Of a stretch of DNA of 64,000 bases, positions 1 to 8,728 are shown piece after piece (positions within the stretch are counted from its first letter, which is position 1; the number at the start of each line of letters is the position of its first letter). The notes below the pieces were generated by a model, which was not told the DNA's origin, ran no database searches, and saw only the letters and a list, made by a program, of their open reading frames with translations. This stretch comes from Paraspadella gotoi (taxonomy: Eukaryota; Chaetognatha). The stretch lies in NCBI GenBank assembly GCA_051294375.1, contig CM119270.1, positions 16,690,824-16,754,823 on the forward strand. Direction: 5' to 3'. A program made the translations under genes and the position numbers.

Positions 1-128
1 CGGAGCTTCTTGATCTCGGCGATTTCCATGATGGCGCCGATGTCGCCGACCGCGAGACCGAGGAGGAGATTCATGATGATTATGGGCATCACGACGAGGA
101 AGACCAAAAAGTAGAACGTGGTGAGAAC
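1..128 (-). CDS. Gene A exon: S6 helix and proximal C-terminus
   Basis: The acceptor is cttcacag at 136-129 and the exon begins at 128 in phase 0. The translation starts VLTTFYFLVFLVVMPIIIM and continues NLLLGLAVGDIGAIMEIAEI. This is the S6 pore-lining helix followed by the TRP-box-like segment of TRPA channels. It joins in phase to the pore exon that ends at 475. The exon is cut by the window edge. Confidence 0.85.
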
Positions 129-3100
129 CTGTGAAGAGTGAAGGTATTGAAGTGAATCAGAGCGACGTTACGGCAGTTGGACACAAACAGTAAGATCAAT
201 AAATTAACTGTTACAACGGAATTATATACTATAGGTTCTTAACTACCCTGCCCTCGTGCGCTATATATTTCAAAAGTGCCCATTTATAGCTTAAATTTAG
301 AATAAAGTAAGTTTTTAAGTTTAAATATTAGGTTATGGGTTAGGGATTAAGGGATTAAAGTAAGGAATGGGTTAAAACTATATTTGGTAAAATATTCGGG
401 TTAAATATTTTAGTAGAAATTAAGTTCAGGGATTAGCAACAGAAATTGGGCGCTTTTAGAAAACCGTGCCGTACCTGATCCGTCGTCTGTTGTTCTTTGA
501 AAGCAGCGAAAATGTGTCCATAGTCCAATTCGCCGACGGTCATGACGACGGTCTTCATCAATGAACCAACGGGATCGTCAAAAGACTCCAAAGATCTCTT
601 GCCTCTCAGCATGGAGTTGAAGGTAAAAGCGAAGCTGACAAAGAAGGGAATCAAGACGATGAAGATCTTGCAGAAGGTCTTCAGCACATGGACGAACATG
701 GAGACAAAGACTCCGACAAAGGAAAAATCACGCAGTTTCATGGTGACTTTGATCCAAGTGCTGAGAAGGCAGACGCTTCCAATTTGCCATTGCCACGGGC
801 AGACGAGGTGCTGTTTATGAAAAGTACAGTTTCGATCGAATTTTAAATATAAAAAAAAGCATTATTATTACTTTACCAACCGTTATATGAAATTGGTACA
901 AGCAATATAAAAATCATCCATTCGTTTAATAAATAAGCTATCTTGCCCTTGACTTTGACAGGCCTTTTGCGTTGGTTTAAGTCCTCATCACTCTTACAAG
1001 ATTAATGACATAGCAGCAGTCTCCTGCAAGCTTTCAATCAAGACTCTCTCACGGTCGAGTTTATTCACTCCAGAGTACCTGGCTTCCCTATCATGAAGTG
1101 GTATAATATTCAAAGAATGTTTCAATTGTATGAAAAGACCACTCCCTTAAGTATTAGATCGGGGAATACTTATTATTGTACTCCGCGCACTAGCATCAAA
1201 AATACAAGGAGCTGAATTTTATGAAATTGGTACAACCAATATAAAAATTATCCATTCATTTAATAAATCAACGCTATCTTGCCCCTGACTTTGGACAGGC
1301 TTTAGTTTATTGGTTTTAAGCTAATTTCGCATGAATATATGTACTCACCATCCCTGGACAATCTTCATTGTTGACCACAAAAAGGATGCTCAACAATGGC
1401 GTGACAACATCGAAAAGATTCTTCAATTCGAAATACTTGAATCGTCGCGTTAGTAACTGCGCCATTTCAATCAGCAGATGAACCCAAGCCAGCGCGAATA
1501 CCGCCCACTGCAGAAGCTCGGGAGAGACGCTTGTAGGGTAGCTCGCTTCGTATTCTCCGCGACACGACCCATTGGGAGCAAAGTAGGGGCAGAGTTCGGT
1601 GCAGTCGGTATAGTTGGTCAGATAAAAATCCCGCAAGCATCCGTAGTCGTGTATGGGCTTCGTGTAGGCAATAAGCAGCGTGATGGTCACCGCATAAGCG
1701 AAACCCACATAAAGGTTTAAAACATACATAAAGCGAAGCACGTTCCACTTGAGATCGAGGAGTGTCGTGACGAGCGGATGTTGGAGCAGCTCGTCACGAT
1801 TCAAATCTACGATCATCATCAAAGGATCGCGGGACTTTTTCAACCAACCCAAGCGCTTGGGAGGTGCAGCAGTGGTGGGTCGGGTGCCCCTCCCACCGAC
1901 GTCCTGATAAATGAAAACAATTTGCAGTCTTAAGATAAGAATTTTTTTAAATAGTTTTTAGTCCATTTTAATAAAGAAAATAAAACTAAATAAGAGCAAC
2001 ATCCCCCCAACAACTGTACTCCTCATCAACACAAACCTCTAAATCTACAAAAGCATCTTCTATCAGCTCATAGTTAAAGATAATGCTGTAGTCAATGTCC
2101 TAAGTGCCGTACATGCTTGTAAAATTCAAACACATTTGTTCATACGGCGGAGCGATCCTTCTTCCGTATCTTTTCAATATTTTTGTATTTTTTATTTTCT
2201 TTCTCTCTACTCCCATATCTTTTTTCTTTTTTTTTTATTTTTTATTTTTTTGCTTTATTTTCCTTTTTTCTTTTTTCCTTTAATTATCTTCTCCGATAGG
2301 CATATTCACCGCTCTTCCTATCGCAATAAATACCTGAGACCTTATGTGTCCCGACTCGTCCACCAAATCCCTCATACCTAGCTACTTCATCCATTCTCTC
2401 TCTCTCTCTTCTCTTCTCTCTCCTCTCTCTCTCTCTCCTCTCGTCTCTTACTTCTCATCGTCTCTCTCTCTCCTCCCCACTCTCCCGTCTTTCCCTCCCC
2501 CGACTCCCTCTCCTATCCCGCAACACAAAAGTTTTTGAATCAGGCTTAACGAAAATTGAATTTAAAAATAATTTCTTTCCATTAAAAATTTGTCTCTAAA
2601 AAATTTCGCTCCGCGCCGTTCTGCCATATTCTTTTTTTTTATCTTTCGAAGAGTGCGCGGGGAACCGAAGGCGCGAGTAGACCTTCGACTTCTCATAGTT
2701 TTTACAGTCTTTTTAACGTCTTTTCGTTTTCCCTTTACCTCTCAAAATTCGGGCCAGAAGTACCGCATTTTTTTATGTGGCGCGGTGGATGGCGACAGGT
2801 CTGGGGACTCAGATTTGCGCAGGCCGATTTTTGCTTTGCCGTCACCGTGCTCAGCGCTCCAGCTGCGAACGGAGTATGTCAGAGGCAAATGTTTATTGAA
2901 CTCTCGTTCTACTTGTTTACCCTTTCGATAATAGATTTCAATACATGCTTGGACCCAATATGGCTACCGACGCGCAACTCCGTTCACCGCCTTTCGTCAT
3001 CTTAATCCTGCCGTGCGTCGTCTAGTTATGAGTATTGCACGGGCCGCTAATCGTGTCAATCAAGATAAAATAAGTTGATTACCTACGTTTCAGCAACCTC

Positions 3101-6100
3101 GGGTTCGATCACTGAACGGCGAGGTTTAAGCGGATACGACATTGTTGCACAATCCCTCGCGTGGGAGAATAAGACATTTGAGTCCAACAAAAGTTATGTA
3201 GCGTTTAATAATAAACGAGAGTGAGTTAGTATCGGGAAAAGTGTCCGTCTATCTAATATATATAGTTAGAATTAGTTAAATTAGTTTAAATTTAGGTATA
3301 CCACCGCACTGCCGTTTAAAAAACTTTAAGCGCAATTTCCAAAATTTCCCTTTTTTTCGCTTTTATTGATGTCTTGCACAGGCGTAATTTTTGTTCGTTT
3401 AAACTTCTCTTATATAATTTTTCTCCCTTGTCTCGTCCGCTCCCATTCCTTGTCTTTTCCTAATTTTTTCCTTTTATCGCAATAGTCGCCCTGCGTTCCT
3501 CCGTATTTCTACCCGTGCTGTCTCCTTCCATCTTTTCCCTCCCCGCATCTTTATCTCCGCTCCCATTACAACACTGCCTCCGGCTTACATTCCCTCCTCT
3601 TTCTCTTCTCGTAGCATCTTAATCTCTAATCTCTCCCTTTCCTACATATAACTCCGCGAACCTCAATCCCTCTCATAATATTCTATAAACATAACGTCTC
3701 ATATGCACTAGCTGGGCTATGTACGTGCGTGTACTCTTTACTTTTATTTTCTATTTTGGAAAAATAAGTTTATACTTTTTTAAAAAATAATTAGTCCAAT
3801 TCTCTTAAAACTTTTTGTAAGGCTACTATAGCAATTATGTAGTTTCTATGTTTCTATCAGCCTACAACGATGGCTCTTCGAATCTTAAAAATGGGCACAA
3901 CTCTGTCGCTAAGTACCAGACCTTCATACATTACTCTCTCGGCCCAACGCCGACCGCCCGCCACGTTCGGCCGCTCCTCTAAGCCCAAAACATCTTGCCA
4001 CCTGGCGGCGGGTAAATCCTAGGCAATTCTGGAACCTCTCGAAACCAAAGCGTCTCTTGGTCTGCTGGCATTGATCTCCATCTGCTCTTTGGAGTACTGT
4101 GCATATTGACTAAATACGAAAACGCCCCTGTAACCGCGCGTCGGACCGACAGTTTCGCATTGAACGTCGCCCGACATTTCTGTTGGACATTGCGCTGCGT
4201 GATACTACGCTAGCCGTGTTATGATCATGATCGGCGAATCAGCATCATTGCATCGGTGGCCCGGCTCGCGTGGGGCGTAGTTTCACCGTGCTAACAGATG
4301 ATTTGGGACCGTGCTATCCGCCGGACAACTCTCCCCTTCCGTCATGAAAACAATGCCGCCTCGCATCATCATACACTTCCCATCGCAAACAAACGACCAA
4401 CTTTCCATGGCATCTCGTCCTCTTCATCCCATCGTCACACGCTTGTAGGCTTATCACCGCGACCGTAACAAGCTGAACAATCCGCCACCGCAATGAACAC
4501 GCTTGCGGATGTGAATGCATTGACTTGCCCTCATCTCAAGCCTCGCGCCTCACTATGTGGCACCTCCCTTGCACTCACAAGTTCTGCACGAAATGATCGC
4601 ATTCACGCGACCGCTTGCACTGCTCTGGCGGCGTTGGTTTTGCGCCGCTATGATTATTGTTCAGTTGCCTTTGTCGTCTCATGCGACGACCGATGCTTTA
4701 TGCGATATCGCCTATCCCTGGCCATATGTGGTGACCTCGCGCGCATCCTTACCCTTTGTCCACATACAGACAGCTCTCTCTACGCATTTCACTGTGGGAC
4801 TCATTCCCAATTTTTTTCTGATAGTCGAAAAAACGGTTCGCTTCCTCGATTCCATGGCGCGTCAGCGCAAATCTTTGACCTCTCAGCCTACTGCTCGCGC
4901 ACCACCCTACATGCCGATTTCTCACGCTTGCAGCAGAAGGATAACGTCATAAGACGTGCCAATTGCTAATTTCCAAGCTAGAAGATATGGGCCAAAGCAT
5001 CACGATACTGGCAGTGACCTAATCTCTTTGTAACTTGCTCGAGATAAGAGGCGATTTCGCGTTTGCTCAAATTCTTTTCTTTTCTCTTAATTCACCTCAA
5101 TCTTTAGTATAATTTAACCCACTCTCTCTTTAAAACCACGTTACCCTATCTTAACGCCCTTCTCCCCTTCTGGCCTCTTGTTGAAATGCTCCTCGGGCAC
5201 ATTGACCACATCTCTGTGCTCTGATCACATTATTGCTCTCCACCAGAACAGCTAGATGCGACATCAACGGCGCAGAGAAGTCCTCGAAAGAACGTGACTT
5301 CAGATGGAACGCATATATGTTCGTCTGTTGGATATGCGCGTTGGAGAACAGTGCTAATTCACCACGGCACGTACAGTGAAGTGGCTTAGAACAGTATACT
5401 TCGCTAATCCTTTAAATTCATACTTAACACCACATTATTCGTTATTATATTTTTTAAACATACTAGCCTATATGTAAACTATTGACCTTATCCTTTTCCC
5501 TGCATTCCAGGATCATTCTCTGGTGCCAGTGGTGCAGTTCTGATCTGCCTATGATACTACCTAGCTTAGACTCTCTCCTCTCTGGTTGGCCACGCCCATG
5601 GCGCCATCTTAAATCATGCCCCAAATTCCGGATCTCGCGCTTTTCAAGTCCGGTTACTATGTCAATATGCTCTGTCCGTGGAATCTCAAAGCCCTCCGTA
5701 CGACTTAGCGACGGACATTGTACATACAGTTCTCAATNNNNNNNNNNNNNNNNNNNNNNNNNGGGCTTTGGATTCCACGCAGCATTTGTTAAAGACTTGA
5801 AGCGCGAGATCCGGAAATTTGGTGATAAGATGGCGCATGGGCGTGCCACCGGAAGAGTCTACTGTGTACATAGCAGTCTGCCACTCCGTGTCCTGATGCA
5901 AAGTAAGGTCAATTAGTTTACATATAGCTAGATTTAAAAATATAAACGATAAGGTGTTAAAAGTAGATACCTTTACGAGTAATTCCACGACGTCGTGGTG
6001 ATTGTTCTCCAACGNNNNNNNNNNTTCGTCCATAGACACAAGGCACTGAACAATATCTAGGCGGCCAAACCACGCCGCCCAGTGCAGCGGCGTGAAGCCT

Positions 6101-7242
6101 TCGTGCATCTTGGTGCAGCCATTGGCGCCAGCCTTGATGAGCAAGTCCATCATCTCCGGCGTTCCTTCCGCGGCGACAAAGTGCAATGAAGAACAACCAA
6201 AGTTGTTTTGATGATTAACCATTGTTTTCAGACGGTCCGGCGGGATACGGTCCAAAATCATCTTTAGCACGGTGAAACAACGCCCCACGGCGGCCACCAT
6301 CAATATGCTATTGCCGATCATATCAACGGCAGCTATATCCGCACCAATGTCCAACAGAAATGTCGCGACTTCAATGCGACTGTGTCCGACGGCGGTTCCA
6401 AGGGGCGTTCGTTTTATCATATCTCCAGACTCCAAAGCAGATGGGTAATCAGCGACCAAGCGCTTGGTTAATTCCAGATTGCCGATTTCCGCCGCCAGGT
6501 GCAAGATGTTTTGCTTTAGAGAGCCGAACGTGCGGGCGATCGGGTTGGGCGAGAGACGTTGTATGAATCTGTCTTGCTGCAGAGTTGTGCCAGTTTTAAA
6601 GATTCGAAGAGCCTCGTTGTAGCTGATAGAACATAGAAACTACATAATTCTATGTACCTTCAAGAAAGTTTTAAGAGAATTCGACTAATTATTTTTAAAA
6701 AGTATAAACTTATTTTTCAAAATAGAAAATAAAGAAAGATCACGCGTCTCTAGCCAAGCTAAGTAGATGAACTTGTAATCTAAATTTTAAGAGAGACAAA
6801 AATAATTACAATTTATTTAAAATTAATCTCCGAAAAGATATAAACCTTGTATGCGGAATAAGATCAATGCCCGACCTAGTATCTTAGACCCATAATCTTA
6901 TGATACTCACCCCGCTTCACACGAATTCTCCTCCACGATCATATGGGCCCGCCTCAAATCCACGGCCTTCGTCGGCGGCGGACTGGGGGCGACGGAGATC
7001 AACGACCGCTGGCTGCTCCGCTGCGACTGGCCGCATCTCCCGTTTTTGCTGTCGACGTTTCTGTCCGGGCATTCGCCGCAAAAAGTTCTCTTTCTGATGC
7101 AATCGATAAATTCCAAGACAATTGCGAGGCAGACAATTGCGATGGAGGCCGAAACGGCGTCTTCGTATGTAGGGGACCGCATGTGTTCCACGAAGGATGA
7201 TTTTCGTGTGATGTTTTGAGCGGTTGTGAACGGTTGCGACAT
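1..7242 (-). CDS. TRPA-family ankyrin-repeat cation channel, gene A (partial, exons interrupted by gaps)
   Basis: Seen: six minus-strand coding pieces in the order N-terminus, ankyrin repeats, S1-S4, S5-pore, S6. Where an intron is bracketed by two visible exons (6,911/6,622; 1,349/810; 475/128) the splice phases agree. Known: TRPA channels are tetrameric plasma-membrane cation channels, and arthropod painless/pyrexia-type members serve thermal and chemical nociception. The pore helix and GELDYG stretch, the S6 motif NLLLGLAVGDI and the pre-S1 motif HPLVTTLLDLKWN fit this family. Inferred: the gene continues off the left edge after S6. Ankyrin exons equivalent to those of gene B at 14.6-15.6 kb are missing and probably fell into the 10-N gap at 6,015. 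The stretch 1,904-5,762 does not contain normal exons. Orthology to painless versus pyrexia cannot be decided here. Confidence 0.85.
475..810 (-). CDS. Gene A exon: S4-S5 linker, S5, pore helix and selectivity filter
   Basis: The acceptor aaacag ends at 811 and the donor CAG|GTACGG lies at 475/474; both ends are phase 0. The protein begins HLVCPWQWQIGSVCLLSTW, followed by the linker MKLRDFSFVGVFV, S5 (KIFIVLIPFFVSFAFTF) and the pore region (MKTVVMTVGELDYGHIFAAF). The GELDYG filter stretch is typical of arthropod TRPA channels. In gene B an intron lies just before the residues equivalent to VTMKLRDF, whereas here the codons run straight through. Confidence 0.9.
877..1090 (+). repeat. Dispersed ~200-bp repeat, copy 1 (in gene A intron)
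   Basis: The unit starts near ATGAAATTGGTACA and runs through TATCTTGCCC, TTGACA and CTCTCACGGTCGAGTT. The same order of blocks recurs at 39,905, 50,035 (inverted), 34,240 (inverted), 55,145 and 9,650 (inverted). No coding capacity is visible. It is probably a non-autonomous transposable element of unknown class. Confidence 0.7.
1219..1312 (+). repeat. Dispersed repeat, truncated copy 2
   Basis: This is the 5' half only: ATTGGTACAACCAAT (a near-perfect palindrome), then a stretch matching ATCCATTCATTTAATAAAT and the TTTGGACAGGC block. It lies just downstream, in the gene's sense, of the S1-S4 exon. Confidence 0.7.
1349..1903 (-). CDS. Gene A exon: pre-S1 linker to S3/S4 of the channel
   Basis: The acceptor catttatcag ends at 1,904. 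The donor ATG|GTGAGT is at 1,349/1,348, phase 0. The translation opens with a Gly/Thr/Pro-rich linker (DVGGRGTRPTTAAPPKRLG), then DPLMMIVDLNRDELLQHPLV, which matches the TRPA pre-S1 region. S1 is VLRFMYVLNLYVGFAYAVTI. A long cysteine-rich extracellular S1-S2 loop follows, with NYTDC and NGS sequons at which N-glycosylation is possible. S2 is LQWAVFALAWVHLLIEM and a later helix is FDVVTPLLSILFVV. The exon joins in phase to HLVCPW of the next one. Confidence 0.88.
1904..2150. other. No gene seen
   Basis: AT-rich intronic sequence upstream of the S1-S4 exon acceptor. I see no feature other than the acceptor's polypyrimidine tract. Confidence 0.5.
2150..3700 (+). repeat. Copy of block B low-complexity repeat
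   Basis: 2,180-2,540 aligns inverted to 27,000-27,340 (shared order: T-rich tract, ACCTTACGGGACCC-like block, CTCATCC, CT tract). 2,540-3,520 aligns directly to 28,215-28,980, sharing a stretch that begins TTGAATTTAAAAAT, then TTTCGTTTTC, GTTTACTTGTTTACC, GTGTCAATCAA and repeated TTAGTTAAA units. The copies differ by frequent single-base indels and substitutions. No open gene is present. It ends around 3,700 where the corrupted TRPA copy begins. Confidence 0.7.
3705..5737 (+). pseudogene. Corrupted inverted copy of gene A ankyrin exons
   Basis: The plus strand here follows the minus-strand sequence of 5,763-6,765 with many indels and substitutions. 3,745-3,840 matches the intron at 6,645-6,765. 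3,850-4,060 matches the start of the ankyrin exon, including the TTCTATCAG acceptor, the CTCTTCGAATCTT block and the ATCTTGC.CCTGGCGGCG block. 4,140-4,330 matches 6,220-6,400. 5,500-5,700 matches the exon at 5,763-5,892. No frame stays open. The extra 0.9 kb (4,600-5,480) corresponds in position to the 10-N gap at 6,015 and may hold degraded versions of the ankyrin exons missing there. It could be a real inverted pseudogene or an unpolished read fragment; the adjacent 25-N gap favours the latter. Confidence 0.75.
5738..5762. other. 25-N assembly gap at a palindrome centre
   Basis: A gap of fixed placeholder size, lying between the corrupted inverted copy (left) and the true exon (right). Confidence 0.9.
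5763..5892 (-). CDS. Gene A exon: C-terminal end of ankyrin domain
   Basis: The acceptor tttgcatcag ends at 5,893. The translation DTEWQTAMYTVDSSGGTPMR continues HLITKFPDLALQVFNKCCVE. Gene B has the clear paralog at 14,188-14,313 (DEWQSAMYTSD, PMRQLITKFPELALLVFGKCC). In TRPA-type channels this last helical unit links the ankyrin domain to the pre-S1 region. The exon is truncated by the 25-N gap. Confidence 0.85.
5971..6622 (-). CDS. Gene A exon(s): ankyrin repeats, interrupted by a 10-N gap
   Basis: The acceptor tctatcag ends at 6,623 and the exon starts with CTAC. With GG from exon 1 it restores a codon (GGC, then YNEALRIF). Ankyrin signatures follow in order: NILHLAAEIGNLELTKRLVA, then TPLGTAVGHSRIEVATFLLD, NSILMVAAVGRCFTVLKMIL, SSLHFVAAEGTPEMMDLLIK and TPLHWAAWFGRLDIVQCLV. 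The gap at 6,015-6,024 then intervenes. Beyond it LENNHHDVVELLVK ends at a GT donor (5,971/5,970). The pieces on each side of the gap belong to different exons in gene B, so at least one exon plus introns is missing. B's two introns at 16,564-16,732 and 15,901-16,414 are absent here. Confidence 0.88.
6911..7242 (-). CDS. Gene A exon 1: N-terminus with hydrophobic segment
   Basis: Starts at an ATG (MSQPFTTAQN). It has a hydrophobic stretch SASIAIVCLAIVLEFIDCI at about residues 31-49, then a basic Cys-containing patch (IRKRTFCGECPDR) and a Ser/Pro-rich linker with SVAPSPPPTKAVDL. It ends at GGG|GTGAGT in phase 2, matching the next exon. Gene B has the same plan (hydrophobic run, then SVTPSPTPPTGPIDL), which argues for a real exon. 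Ordinary TRPA N-termini are cytosolic, so the hydrophobic run is unexpected. The exact start is unproven. Confidence 0.7.
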
Positions 7243-8533
7243 ATTGTGAGCGGTTTCGAGCTGTTTAAGATCAGTTATAGGCCGTGATAATTTGTTGTAA
7301 GCAGACGCGAACTGTTTTTGAGCTTCTCTGATTATTTTTGAGAACTGGTAATGATTTATACTAGCATTTTTTTTTTTTTTTTTTTTTTGGAGAAGAAATC
7401 CTTTCGCGGTTTCTTCTTATGCCACTTTAAATATCGAATGACGATTTCGATCTGAAGTTTTCGATCTCAAATTCTAATCTTCGGAAGGAGATCAAACGTT
7501 AACCCATGACTCATGACTCAATGACTCCTCATCGTTTCTCTTTCTTCATTAATTCTTTCCTCGTCGCACGATTATCGGTTTTTAGTTCTCGAGTTTAAAA
7601 ATAAATATTGATTTTTTTTNNNNNNNNNNNNNNNNNNNNNNNNNNNNNNNNNNNNNNNNNNNNNNNNNNNNNNNNNNNNNNNNNNNNNNNNNNNNNNNNN
7701 NNNNNNNNNNNNNNNNNNNNNNNNNNNNNNNNNNNNNNNNNNNNNNNNNNNNNNNNNNNNNNNNNNNNNNNNNNNNNNNNNNNNNNNNNNNNNNNNNNNN
7801 NNNNNNNNNNNNNNNNNNNNNNNNNNNNNNNNNNNNTAACGTGGAGCTCCATTAGAGTTAAGTTTAACAAATAAATTATTTTTACTAAAAACGTCATTGT
7901 TTTTTCATAAAAAAAAATTCAAATCGTTCAAGTAACTTTTATTTGGCTAACTAAGCTTTAAAACGGAATTTAGATGTTTTATTATTGATACATGATCACT
8001 GATCATTGAACCGTATTGGCGGAAGATTGGATCGGATTGGATTGCTCAAAATTTCCCTGTCAAAATCTGACAACATTATCCTTTTCTGTTCTCTTATTTC
8101 ATCGGATGATAATCTAACCCAAAATCGTAAAAAACTTAATTAAAACTACAGAAACAAATAAACCAAAAGGTTATACATCAAAAAAATGATGTATTTTCAT
8201 CTTGGCAGGTTTATTGCGCGGGAAAAACACGAAAGACGACAAGAGAAAGTATTTACGGAACAGAAAAAAGAAACATCTAAAACATGTAAAAGTTTAAAAA
8301 TTGAGACNNNNNNNNNNNNNNNNNNNNNNNNNNNNNNNNNNNNNNNNNNNNNNNNNNNNNNNNNNNNNNNNNNNNNNNNNNNNNNNNNNNNNNNNNNNNN
8401 NNNNNNNNNNNNNNNNNNNNNNNNNNNNNNNNNNNNNNNNNNNNNNNNNNNNNNNNNNNNNNNNNNNNNNNNNNNNNNNNNNNNNNNNNNNNNNNNNNNN
8501 NNNNNNNNNNNNNNNNNNNNNNNNNNNNNNNNN
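7243..8533. other. Intergenic space between the TRPA paralogs, with two large gaps
   Basis: AT-rich, with a T tract near 7,370 and N runs at 7,620-7,836 and 8,308-8,533. I see no exon. This stretch would have to contain the 3' end of gene B and the promoter of gene A. Confidence 0.5.
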
Positions 8534-8728
8534 GCGCACATGACCATGTTCAACTTCTTCTGCATGACGGCCACAGATTCGTGCACCTGATTTATTTGCT
8601 CTTGCGTCGCGATTATCTGCACCTCCTTTTCGTTTTGCGTGATTCGTTCGGCGCCGCCGGCAACGGCGTTCAGTTTGGCGCTGAGTTTCCGCGCGGCGCC
8701 GGATTGGATGCTGAGGCCCATGCGGAGT
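8534..8728 (-). CDS. Gene B exon: C-terminal cytoplasmic helix
   Basis: The acceptor ccaacccag ends at 8,729. The exon's first base A completes AG from the preceding exon to give Arg, so the reading is ...ENEL-R-LRMGLSIQSGAARKL. The rest (SAKLNAVAGGAERITQNEKE, EVQIIATQEQINQVHESVAV) is polar and heptad-like, as expected for the C-terminal coiled coil that helps TRPA subunits tetramerise. It ends in a gap. A second acceptor at 8,755 was discarded because it breaks the phase. Confidence 0.75.
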
